Shown here: positions 1-4,902 of the stretch, one piece after another
Numbering within the stretch: position 1 is the stretch's first letter
Layout: each line of letters opens with the position of its first letter
NCBI RefSeq assembly: GCF_938045775.1
Contig: NZ_CALIBH010000052.1
Location: forward strand, 1-8,893
Direction of reading: 5' to 3'
DNA: 8,893 nucleotides
Source: an uncultured Campylobacter sp.
GTDB lineage: Bacteria; Campylobacterota; Campylobacteria; Campylobacterales; Campylobacteraceae
Notes under the pieces: generated by a model
The model's input: only the letters and a program-made list of their open reading frames with translations
What the model was told of the DNA's origin: nothing
Database searches by the model: none
Program-made: the position numbers and the translations under genes

Positions 1-207
1 TTCGCTCGTCTTTTTAGCGCCCATTATCGCGGCAACGACGGCGGTTTGAAGCACGGGGCCTTTTTTGGCCGTGTTTTGCTTAACGGCGGCAAACGCCTCC
101 GCACTCATTCGTATGATGCCGCTAGCGGTGGCTACGCGCTCGCTATCGTCCTTCGAGCCGACATCCACCATGCGGGGCATATTATTTTCGTCGATATGTG
201 AAAGCAT
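1..207 (-). CDS. moaC: Cyclic pyranopterin monophosphate synthase MoaC, N-terminal part (cut by window edge)
   Basis: MoaC converts 3',8-cyclo-dihydro-GTP, the product of the radical-SAM enzyme MoaA, into cyclic pyranopterin monophosphate, the first pterin of molybdenum cofactor synthesis, in the cytosol. Only the first 69 codons lie in the window, and the frame is still open at base 1. Seen: the early family signature HIDENNMPRMVDVGSK (residues 4-19), then KKGPVLQTAVVAAIMGAKKTSE (48-69). By family knowledge this segment matches E. coli KGDVFATARIAGIQAAKRT, so K49 would be the equivalent of catalytic K51. The start ATG at 207-205 is preceded by AAGGAAA (212-218) and a -10 box at 234-239, giving a short leader of about 20 nt. 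The remaining catalytic His, Glu and Lys residues would lie beyond the window. The family call is secure; activity cannot be judged from a third of the protein. Confidence 0.93.
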   Translation of the reverse strand, partial: MLSHIDENNMPRMVDVGSKDDSERVATASGIIRMSAEAFAAVKQNTAKKGPVLQTAVVAAIMGAKKTSE

Positions 208-233
208 GAAATTTCCTTACGGTTTTTAGCGGG

Positions 234-239
234 ATTATA
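234..239 (-). promoter_or_regulatory. -10 box of the moaC promoter
   Basis: On the minus strand the sequence reads TGCTATAATCCCGC, an extended TATAAT box with TG one base upstream. It lies between the terminator at 261-286 and the moaC start, so transcription would begin near 227 and moaC would have an independent promoter. No -35 box is evident, as is usual for Campylobacter sigma-70 promoters. Confidence 0.6.
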
Positions 240-254
240 GCAGAATTTCGGGCA

Positions 255-318
255 TAAAAAAAGCCCGAGCTTTTATGCTCGGGCTTCATACAAAAAGGAG
301 GTTTTATCTTGTCGGACA
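255..318 (-). ncRNA. Candidate small RNA with an anti-Shine-Dalgarno tract
   Basis: On the minus strand a TATAAT box (330-325) is followed after about six bases by a possible start near 318-317, then roughly 63 nt ending in a strong intrinsic terminator (286-256). The transcript would begin with a TTGTCCGACAA inverted repeat, followed by an apparently unpaired tract AAAACCTCCTTTTTG (305-291). That tract is complementary to a Shine-Dalgarno AAAAAGGAGG, so it could pair with ribosome-binding sites. The unit is complete without neighbours: moaC downstream has its own -10 box. I do not recognise a named family. The alternative reading is a nine-codon plus-strand leader ORF starting at TTG 310 behind the same GGAGG. 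The minus-strand promoter plus oriented terminator favours the RNA, but expression is inferred. Confidence 0.55.
256..286 (-). terminator. Intrinsic terminator of the candidate small RNA
   Basis: A perfect 10-bp stem, AAGCCCGAGC (261-270) with GCTCGGGCTT (277-286), and a six-base loop. On the minus strand it runs into seven consecutive T residues (262-256), so it terminates minus-strand transcription arriving from the right. On the plus strand no T-run follows it, so the orientation is clear. No protein gene lies directly upstream on that strand; the nearest ends at 829. Confidence 0.85.
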
Positions 319-324
319 AGGGTG

Positions 325-330
325 ATTATA
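325..330 (-). promoter_or_regulatory. -10 box of the candidate small RNA
   Basis: The minus strand reads GGTAGTATAATCACCC, containing a consensus TATAAT. The DNA upstream (about 331-400) is AT-rich with no clear -35 box, the typical Campylobacter housekeeping promoter style. Confidence 0.6.
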
Positions 331-636
331 CTACCTAAACAGTAAATAGAAATAAAATATATCCTTTTTAGACGAACTATTTAGCACTTAATTTATAGCC
401 GTTTTTAAAATTTTGATGAAACTTTGACTATATGCTTTGACGCGCTGCGCGGGAATTTGAATGGGTAGCGAAATGAAACGGAGCCAAAGAGCGATTAAAT
501 TTAAAGCGTACGCTAAATGGCAAAGATGAAATTTAAAGCAGCGCTTGTGATTATTTCATCATTAAGTGCTGGATTAAAAAAGCGGAGCGGGGTGCTTCGT
601 CAAGGCGCCATAAATAAAATCCTGCAAAGGCGAAAC

Positions 637-677
637 GGGCTTAAATTTTAAATAACTTTTGTTTTAAATTTGAGCCC
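637..677. repeat. Inverted repeat around an AT-rich loop
   Basis: GGGCTTAAATTT (637-648) faces AAATTTGAGCCC (666-677): 12 positions pair with a single G-T wobble, and further A-T pairs extend inward with a bulge. No T-run follows on either strand, so it is not a standard terminator. It lies about 150 bases beyond the stop of the minus-strand operon. Confidence 0.5.
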
Positions 678-747
678 TCCTTAATTAAGCGCGAGGTCTC
701 GTACGCAATGCAGCGTAAATTTAACCCTTCACGCGAGCGCCGTATTG

Positions 748-810
748 CGCAGGCGTGGATTAAAATAGCGCGCGCGAATTTAAATATCGTCGCGCAAAAT
801 CCCGCCTGCG
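748..810 (-). repeat. Nested inverted repeat downstream of the calcium-loop gene
   Basis: CGCAGGCG (748-755) pairs perfectly with CGCCTGCG (803-810). After one bulged base, GGATT (757-761) pairs with AATCC (798-802), and an inner GCGCG (772-776) faces CGCGC (791-795). It begins 19 bases past the stop of the minus-strand gene at 829, so it would fold in the 3' end of that operon's mRNA as a stabilising or terminating structure. A T-run is lacking, so factor-independent termination is doubtful. Confidence 0.45.
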
Positions 811-828
811 TTTGAAATTTAGCTGCGT

Positions 829-1275
829 TTAAATTTTAAACGTTTTTAGCAGGCTGCCTAAATTTAACCCCTTGTCTTCGCCGTTTGCGCCGCATCCTAA
901 AAGATCGCCCAAAAAGCTACTTGCGTCGTTGATATCGATTTTGCCGTCGCCGTTGAGGTCGAGCTTGGCGCTTGCGATTTTGCCGATCAGCGCGCTAAAA
1001 TCCACGCCTTTGCTATCGACGGCGTTTGCTTGCACGTCCTCGCCGCCGCCCAAAAGTCCGCCCAGCATCGAGCCTAGCGAGCTAGATCCGCCGCTTTCGT
1101 TTTTGCTTAAAAAATTTGAGCTGATGCCCGCAATTATCGCATTTATCTGATCGTCAGGCAGGTCCACGCCTAGAAATTTTTCTATAAAAGCGACCGGACC
1201 GCTTTGAAATTCTCTTAAATTTTTATCGTCGCTTTTGAGCGCAGAGACCATATTTACAAGTCCGTTTATGTCCAT
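829..1275 (-). CDS. Small acidic protein with a single dockerin/EF-hand-type calcium loop
   Basis: A 148-residue protein of unknown function. Residues 1-55 look helical and contain FQSGPVAFIEKFLGVDLPDDQ, a layout I associate with small hypothetical proteins of anaerobes; its resemblance to Nif11-type leader regions is only loose. Residues 61-79 are a Ser/Gly linker with GGLLGGG. Residues 106-117 are a textbook 12-residue calcium loop, DLNGDGKIDIND, with Asp at position 12 as in dockerins rather than the Glu of most EF-hands, followed by a helix ASSFLGDLLG. Only one loop is present, whereas dockerins carry two, so dimerisation or a structural role is possible. There is no signal peptide or membrane segment, so it appears cytosolic. 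It is the second gene of an operon: AAGGAGG lies eight bases before its ATG, overlapping the end of the yegP-like gene, with a three-base gap. Calcium binding is inferred from the motif alone. Confidence 0.8.
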   Translation of the reverse strand: MDINGLVNMVSALKSDDKNLREFQSGPVAFIEKFLGVDLPDDQINAIIAGISSNFLSKNESGGSSSLGSMLGGLLGGGEDVQANAVDSKGVDFSALIGKIASAKLDLNGDGKIDINDASSFLGDLLGCGANGEDKGLNLGSLLKTFKI

Positions 1276-1278
1276 TAT

Positions 1279-1641
1279 TTACGCCTCCTTGATCTTGGCT
1301 TTCGGAGCCTGTTTTACGATAAGCTCTATTACTTTTAGAGCGTCCGCCTTAGCCTCAAAATCCTTGCTAACGGCGATGATCTGTCCGTTGCTGGCCGTTA
1401 GGCGGAAGCGAACCTTGCCTGCTTTATCGGCGTAAAGCTCAAATTTCGGATTGTTTAGCTTTTCTCCGCCCGCGATTTGATCTTCGATCTTATTTAGTGC
1501 GGCGTTTTTTGCGACGCTTTCGATGCCGTTTTTGCAAGCGACCTTGCTCGTGTAAACCTCGGAGGTGCACAGTACGTGCCCGTCATAAAGTAGATCGAAT
1601 TTGCAGCCGTCCTTGGCATCTTTGATTAAAAACTCAGCCAT
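1279..1641 (-). CDS. YegP-family (DUF1508) protein
   Basis: A 120-residue cytosolic protein made of two tandem DUF1508/YegP units. The second, residues 66-110, is the clear copy: KFELYADKAGKVRFRLTASN followed by GQIIAVSKDF, the family pattern of a short beta-hairpin (KFELY..K.GKFRFRL.A.NGEII..S). The first, residues 4-50, is diverged but keeps the order: KFDLLYDGHVLCTSEVYTS, then CKNGIESVAKNA. Length is typical for two-unit members. The family's biochemical role is not established; DUF1508 proteins are small stand-alone cytosolic proteins. The start ATG (1641-1639) has AAGGA upstream and a -10 box at 1671-1676. It is the first gene of a two-gene operon with the calcium-loop protein three bases downstream, and it is divergent from the secreted His-tail gene. 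Confidence 0.9.
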   Translation of the reverse strand: MAEFLIKDAKDGCKFDLLYDGHVLCTSEVYTSKVACKNGIESVAKNAALNKIEDQIAGGEKLNNPKFELYADKAGKVRFRLTASNGQIIAVSKDFEAKADALKVIELIVKQAPKAKIKEA

Positions 1642-1670
1642 TTTTCATCCTTTCGTAGAAGATATTCGCT

Positions 1671-1684
1671 ATTTTAGCTAAAAT
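1671..1684. promoter_or_regulatory. Palindromic -10 region of the divergent promoter
   Basis: ATTTTAGCTAAAAT is a perfect 14-bp palindrome. Read on the minus strand, TAAAAT (1676-1671) is a suitable -10 box for the yegP-like gene, about 30 bases before its ATG. The plus-strand half also reads TAAAAT, so it could serve either direction or act as an operator overlapping the promoter. Assignment rests on position and resemblance only. Confidence 0.45.
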
Positions 1685-1718
1685 TTTAATAAATATTTTT
1701 AATAGGTGCGGAATTTTC

Positions 1719-1727
1719 TGCTAAAAT
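1719..1727 (+). promoter_or_regulatory. Extended -10 box of the secreted His-tail gene
   Basis: TGCTAAAAT forms a TG-extended -10 element. AT-rich DNA (about 1680-1705) lies upstream, and transcription would start near 1733, leaving a leader of about 25 nt with the AAAGGA ribosome-binding site at 1748-1753 before ATG 1759. Confidence 0.55.
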
Positions 1728-1758
1728 TGCGCACAAATTTCATTTATAAAGGATCATA

Positions 1759-2238
1759 ATGATAAAGGCTCTACGTTTTAGCTTGATTTTCGCCGCCACT
1801 TTAGGATTTAGCGCGGATGAGAGCGATGCATTATTTAAGGACATAAGGACGCGTCTGGGCTGCAATCTAGCCGCACAGGATTGCGAGACTAACGCGGGCG
1901 GGCAGAAGGCGCTCTTTAGCGTGGCACGCCATCCGATCGAAGCGGGAGCAAACGAGCTAAAAATAAGCGGAATTTCGCGTGAGCTGAAAAATCCGAGCGT
2001 TAAAATTTCGGGCGTGAGTATGAATATGGGCAATGCGGAATTCCCGCTAAAGCGCAGCGCAGACGGCTATGAAGCGACGCTTGACGTTGCAGTGTGCACG
2101 CACGCCGTAATGCGCTACAAACTTGAAATTTACGAGGATGGCGAGCCTAGCGGGCTTTTTGTGTATTTTGATCTGCGAAAGCGTGCTACGGATCGAGACC
2201 GCGGCGAAGACATCCACTTGCATCACCACGAGCATTAG
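1759..2238 (+). CDS. Secreted small protein with Met-x-Met motif and His-rich tail (possible YtkA/FixH-like fold)
   Basis: A 159-residue protein. Residues 1-19 (MIKALRFSLIFAATLGFSA) form a Sec signal peptide with likely cleavage after A19, so the mature protein is periplasmic. The core, residues 55-140, has the layout of YtkA/FixH-like beta-sandwich domains: a 'P-x-x-x-G-x-N-E-L-x-I' strand (HPIEAGANELKISGI), a segment predicting ligand changes (NPSVKISGVSMNMGNAEFPL, residues 78-97), and late strands ending in GLFVYFDL. M88 and M90, H58, H115, cysteines 35, 42 and 113, and the C-terminal HLHHHEH suggest metal contact, perhaps copper or nickel; this is an inference. It stands alone, divergent from the yegP-like operon, with its own extended -10 promoter and AAAGGA site. 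No neighbouring metal-transport gene supports the guess. The secreted nature is firm; the family assignment is tentative. Confidence 0.8.
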   Translation: MIKALRFSLIFAATLGFSADESDALFKDIRTRLGCNLAAQDCETNAGGQKALFSVARHPIEAGANELKISGISRELKNPSVKISGVSMNMGNAEFPLKRSADGYEATLDVAVCTHAVMRYKLEIYEDGEPSGLFVYFDLRKRATDRDRGEDIHLHHHEH

Positions 2239-2243
2239 ACGCG

Positions 2244-2278
2244 CCCCGTTTGTGCGCGGGGTAAAATTTGCGCTTTTT
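2244..2278 (+). terminator. Possible terminator after the His-tail gene
   Basis: CCCCG (2244-2248) pairs with CGGGG (2257-2261) six bases after the stop codon. The bases directly after the stem are TAAAATTTGCGC, and only then comes a five-T run (2274-2278), so the structure is a weak match to an intrinsic terminator. Confidence 0.35.
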
Positions 2279-2285
2279 CAGATAC

Positions 2286-2345
2286 GGCGCTTTAGAAGAA
2301 CTCGCGCGTTGCTCGGAGAAAATTTTATAAATTTTATAAAGCGCC
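2286..2345. repeat. Inverted repeat enclosing a short 9-bp tandem repeat
   Basis: GGCGCTTTA (2286-2294) and TAAAGCGCC (2337-2345) are perfect 9-bp arms. The interior carries AAATTTTAT twice in direct succession followed by AAA, overlapping the right arm. Function unknown. Confidence 0.5.
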
Positions 2346-2390
2346 GCTCGCGATAAATTTTATGCGTCTTTTGGGCGACGTACGTCTCGA

Positions 2391-2513
2391 GCATATACGG
2401 GTGCCTAAACGAATACGCGAATAGCCGTAGTGATCTAGGCGCGCTTCATTAGGGCGTTTACAAAAACGCCTTTATAGGCGCGCGGCTATTTGCCGCGCAT
2501 TCGCCGCATATGT
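2391..2513. repeat. 123-nt long imperfect hairpin (palindromic element or structured RNA)
   Basis: Three successive arm pairs line up in order. GCATATACGG (2391-2400) pairs with 2504-2513 with one mismatch and one wobble. CGAATACGCG (2410-2419) pairs with 2494-2503 with one mismatch. AATAGCCG (2420-2427) pairs perfectly with CGGCTATT (2483-2490). Inside, CGCGC (2440-2444) can pair with 2478-2482, and a terminal hairpin GGCGTTT/AAACGCC (2453-2459/2464-2470) closes the structure. That gives roughly 37 base pairs in 123 nt. It contains no convincing gene. It may be a miniature palindromic repeat or a folded RNA; the sequence alone does not decide which or which strand. Confidence 0.6.
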
Positions 2514-2631
2514 TTCGTAACCACTACCGAGGCGCGTCAAATTTAGCCCTTCGCCGCCTTTAAATTTTAAAATTTTTAAAATTCGCTTGCGTTTCATACG
2601 CCTAAGCTACGCGGAATTTTGAAATTCCTTG

Positions 2632-2637
2632 TATAAT
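2632..2637 (+). promoter_or_regulatory. -10 box for the DUF3737-malY operon
   Basis: TATAAT in the context CCTTGTATAATCTG is a consensus -10 box. It lies 30 bases before the chosen ATG at 2668, predicting a start near 2644 and a leader of about 24 nt. AT-rich sequence precedes it at about 2560-2582. Its position also argues against translation starting at the upstream TTG 2629. Confidence 0.65.
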
Positions 2638-2667
2638 CTGAAGCAAATTTTAAATCTAAGGAAAGCC

Positions 2668-3510
2668 ATGCAAATATTAAGACAAAAGCACTTTAGCGGC
2701 GAGCGCGCGCTGTTCGGCGCAAAGGATCTGCGGATCGAAAATTCCGTCTTTGGCGAGGGCGAGTCGCCGTTAAAACACAGCGCAAATATCGTCGCGCAAA
2801 ACTGTAAATTTGAGTGGAAATATCCGTTTTGGTACGCCGAAAATATCCGCGTGCAGGACTGCTTCTTTGACGAGGTCGCGCGCGCAGGGATCTGGTATAG
2901 CCGCGGCGTGGTGCTAAAAGACTGCCTTTACGGCGCGCCTAAAGGGCTTCGCCGCGTAAAAGACGCCGCGGTGCAAAACGTGGAATTTCACGATGCACAG
3001 GAGACCTTGTGGCACTGCAGCGACGTCACGCTAAAAAACGTCACCGCAAAGGGCGCGTATTTCGGGCTTGATTGCGAAAGCTTAAGCATCGAAAATCTAT
3101 CGCTCTTCGGAGACTACTGCTTCGACGGCTGCAAAAACGTAACGATCAAAAACTCTAAACTCCTCTCCAAAGATGCGTTTTGGAACTGCGAAAATATCCT
3201 CATCGAGGACTGCTTCATCGCGGGCGAATACTTCGGCTGGAATTCCAAAAACGTAACGCTGCGAAACTGCAAGATCGAGAGCTTGCAGGGCTTTTGCTAT
3301 ATGCAAAACCTGCGCTTGCAAGACTGCGAGCTGATAAATACGACGCTGGCGTTTGAATACAGCGACGTCCGTGCCGAGGTAAAAGGCGCAATCGATAGCG
3401 TCAAAAATCCAAGCAGCGGGCTAATTCGCGCGGCAAGCATCGGCGAGCTGATCCTAGACGGCGCAACGGACGCGTCTAAAACTGAAATTATTACTGAATT
3501 AAGGGCGTAA
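2668..3510 (+). CDS. DUF3737-family right-handed beta-helix-like protein
   Basis: A 280-residue protein of the DUF3737 family, which resembles pectate-lyase-type beta-helices in sequence rhythm. Seen: an N-terminal signature QKHFSGERALFGAKDLRIEN (6-25), FGEGESPLKHS (28-38) and WKYPFWYAENI (50-60), then repeated rungs of about 20 residues such as 'CKNVTIKNSKLLSKDAFWNC', 'ENILIEDCFIAGEYFGWN' and 'SKNVTLRNCKI'. Cys, Asn and aromatic residues recur at matching places. There is no signal peptide or membrane segment, so it should be cytosolic. No catalytic site is evident and the function is unknown. I chose ATG 2668 because AAGGA (2658-2662) lies five bases upstream and the -10 box is at 2632-2637; a TTG at 2629 would precede the promoter. 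It is co-transcribed with the MalY-like lyase one base downstream. Confidence 0.9.
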   Translation: MQILRQKHFSGERALFGAKDLRIENSVFGEGESPLKHSANIVAQNCKFEWKYPFWYAENIRVQDCFFDEVARAGIWYSRGVVLKDCLYGAPKGLRRVKDAAVQNVEFHDAQETLWHCSDVTLKNVTAKGAYFGLDCESLSIENLSLFGDYCFDGCKNVTIKNSKLLSKDAFWNCENILIEDCFIAGEYFGWNSKNVTLRNCKIESLQGFCYMQNLRLQDCELINTTLAFEYSDVRAEVKGAIDSVKNPSSGLIRAASIGELILDGATDASKTEIITELRA

Positions 3511-3511
3511 G

Positions 3512-4705
3512 ATGGGACTTTTTGATTTTATAAGTGGCAAGGAGAAATACGACTTCGACACTCTGCCAAACCGCCGCGGCACGAAGTCGCTTAAATGGGA
3601 CGTAGGCGAGAACGAGCTTCCGATGTGGGTTGCAGATATGGACTTTGCCGTAGCGCCCGAGATCATCGAGGCTCTGCAAAAGCGGCTAAATGAGCGAGTT
3701 TTGGGCTATTCTCTGGTGGATGATGAGTGGCGTAGCGCGTATCAAGGCTGGTGGCTTGCGCGCCACGATTATGAAATCCAAAAGGAGTGGCTGATCTATG
3801 CCGGCGGCACGCTGCCTGCGATCGATTCGATCATCCGCAAGCTCACCTCGCCCGCCGAAAACGTGCTGCTGATGAGCCCGGTTTATAACTGCTTTTACTA
3901 CTGCATCAAAAACGCCGCCCGCGTGCCGATAGAAAACGAGCTTACCTACGCTAGCGGCGATTATAGCATCGATTGGGAGGATCTACAGACCAAGCTAGCC
4001 GATCCGCAGACGACGCTTTTTATCCTTTGCAATCCGCACAATCCGGTCGGCCGCACTTTTAGCAGGGATGACCTTGCTCGTATCGGCGAACTGTGTGAGA
4101 AGTACGGCGTTACGGTGCTTAGCGATGAGGTGCATTGCGATCTGACCGAGCCCGGCGTGCGTTACACGCCTTTTGCTGCCGCGAGCGAGACGTGCGAGAA
4201 AATTTCAGCTTCCATAATCGCTCCCACGAAGGCGTTTAATATCGCGGGGCTGCAAAGTGCGGCGGTCTTTGCCGCAGATAAGCGCTTGCGTCATAAAATT
4301 TCAAAGGCGCTAAATTCCGACGACATCGCCGAGCCGAATTTTTTCGGCGTCCAGGGCGCGATCGCCGCATTTACGAAGGGCGCGGCGTGGCTAGATGCCC
4401 TGCGCGAATACCTCAGCGAAAATCGCAAGTTCGCGACGGAATTTATCGCCCGCGAGCTTCCGCAGGTGCGTGTCGTGCCGCAAGACGCGACCTATCTGAT
4501 GTGGCTTGATGCGGGCGCTTACACGCAGGATAGCGCGGAGCTTGCGCGCTTCATCCGCGAAAAAACGGGGCTGTATCTCTCCTGCGGCGCGCAATACGGC
4601 AAGGGCGGCGAGAGATTTTTGCGCCTAAATATCGCGACCTCTAGGGCGCTGCTAAAAGACGGGCTAGGACGGCTGAAAGAGGCGCTAAAGATTTGCCCGC
4701 ACTAA
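3512..4705 (+). CDS. MalY/PatB-type PLP-dependent cystathionine beta-lyase / aminotransferase
   Basis: A 397-residue fold-type I PLP enzyme of the MalY/PatB group. Such enzymes cleave C-S bonds of cystathionine and cysteine conjugates, giving pyruvate, ammonia and a thiol (homocysteine from cystathionine). Seen: the group's N-terminal signature LPMWVADMDF (36-45), the PLP-binding Asn/Pro loop CNPHNPVGR (173-181), SDEVHCD (204-210) with D205 expected to contact the pyridine nitrogen, the Schiff-base lysine K240 in APTKAFNIAGL, and R371 in FLRLNIA, which by family analogy holds the substrate carboxylate. Full length, with nothing missing. The start ATG is one base after the upstream stop, with AAGGG (3501-3505) overlapping the end of the DUF3737 gene, so translation is probably coupled. 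No MalT-like regulator or maltose gene is nearby, so a sulfur amino acid role is more likely. Exact substrate is not determined. Confidence 0.93.
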   Translation: MGLFDFISGKEKYDFDTLPNRRGTKSLKWDVGENELPMWVADMDFAVAPEIIEALQKRLNERVLGYSLVDDEWRSAYQGWWLARHDYEIQKEWLIYAGGTLPAIDSIIRKLTSPAENVLLMSPVYNCFYYCIKNAARVPIENELTYASGDYSIDWEDLQTKLADPQTTLFILCNPHNPVGRTFSRDDLARIGELCEKYGVTVLSDEVHCDLTEPGVRYTPFAAASETCEKISASIIAPTKAFNIAGLQSAAVFAADKRLRHKISKALNSDDIAEPNFFGVQGAIAAFTKGAAWLDALREYLSENRKFATEFIARELPQVRVVPQDATYLMWLDAGAYTQDSAELARFIREKTGLYLSCGAQYGKGGERFLRLNIATSRALLKDGLGRLKEALKICPH

Positions 4706-4902
4706 ACGAGCTGTGCTGCGATAAAGACGAAATTTAAAATTTTATGGTGGCTAAATTTAAAGCGGCGGAGCAAATTTTAAAATTTTGCAGCAGGGCGCGA
4801 GCTTGCGCTAAATTTAGCGGCGATCAGGCGGTAGGGCGCGAACGTTTAAATTTAGCGTGCGGCAAATAAACCGGCGCTTAAATGCGTTACAAAAGGCGGA
4901 GT
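4706..4902. other. Intergenic spacer rich in AAATTT words
   Basis: About 200 bases between malY-like and DUF3137 genes. It repeats AAATTTAAAATTTT-like and GCTAAATTTA-like words between GC-rich pieces. I see no clear terminator and no convincing -10 box, so the DUF3137 promoter is not located. Confidence 0.5.

Larger units (their letters stand above)
340..828. other. Intergenic region without a recognisable gene
   Basis: About 490 bases with no convincing reading frame on either strand. The hexamer AAATTT occurs about eight times, usually inside longer words such as TTAAATTTAA, set among GC-rich stretches. Two sizeable inverted repeats lie here (637-677 and 748-810), listed separately. The part from 340 to about 630 shows nothing I can name. 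The region lies downstream of the minus-strand yegP/calcium-loop operon, so its right part is probably that operon's 3' untranslated region. Confidence 0.6.
2239..2627. other. Structured intergenic region with several inverted repeats
   Basis: About 390 bases between two plus-strand genes with no convincing gene. It holds a possible terminator (2244-2278), an inverted repeat spanning 2286-2345, a 10-bp palindrome GACGTACGTC (2377-2386), a long imperfect hairpin (2391-2513), and an AT-rich tract of AAATTT-type words (about 2560-2582) before the next promoter. Confidence 0.6.

Noticed and set aside
310..339. Nine-codon plus-strand leader ORF (TTG start, MSDKGDYTT) behind GGAGG at 297-301
   Set aside because: The spacing is good, but no plus-strand promoter is evident and the next plus-strand gene is far away. 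The minus-strand promoter and oriented terminator explain the same bases better. Kept as the rival hypothesis to the small RNA.
872..1150. Plus-strand reading frames opposite the calcium-loop and yegP-like genes
   Set aside because: Antisense shadows: Ser/Pro-rich translation without motif, opposite genes with clear domains and ribosome-binding sites.
2047..2235. Minus-strand frame opposite the secreted His-tail gene
   Set aside because: Antisense to a gene with signal peptide, promoter and ribosome-binding site; no features of its own.
2391..2513. tRNA, tmRNA or transposon end at the long hairpin
   Set aside because: No cloverleaf, no T-loop GTTCRA and no transposase or clear flanking target duplication could be seen, so only the neutral hairpin description is given.
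2629..2667. Upstream TTG start extending the DUF3737 protein by 13 residues
   Set aside because: The TTG precedes the TATAAT box and has no ribosome-binding site, and the extension is unlike the family N-terminus; ATG 2668 has AAGGA at ideal spacing.
4882..4902. Upstream ATG start for the DUF3137 protein
   Set aside because: No Shine-Dalgarno precedes it, whereas AGGCGGAG directly precedes the in-frame ATG at 4903.
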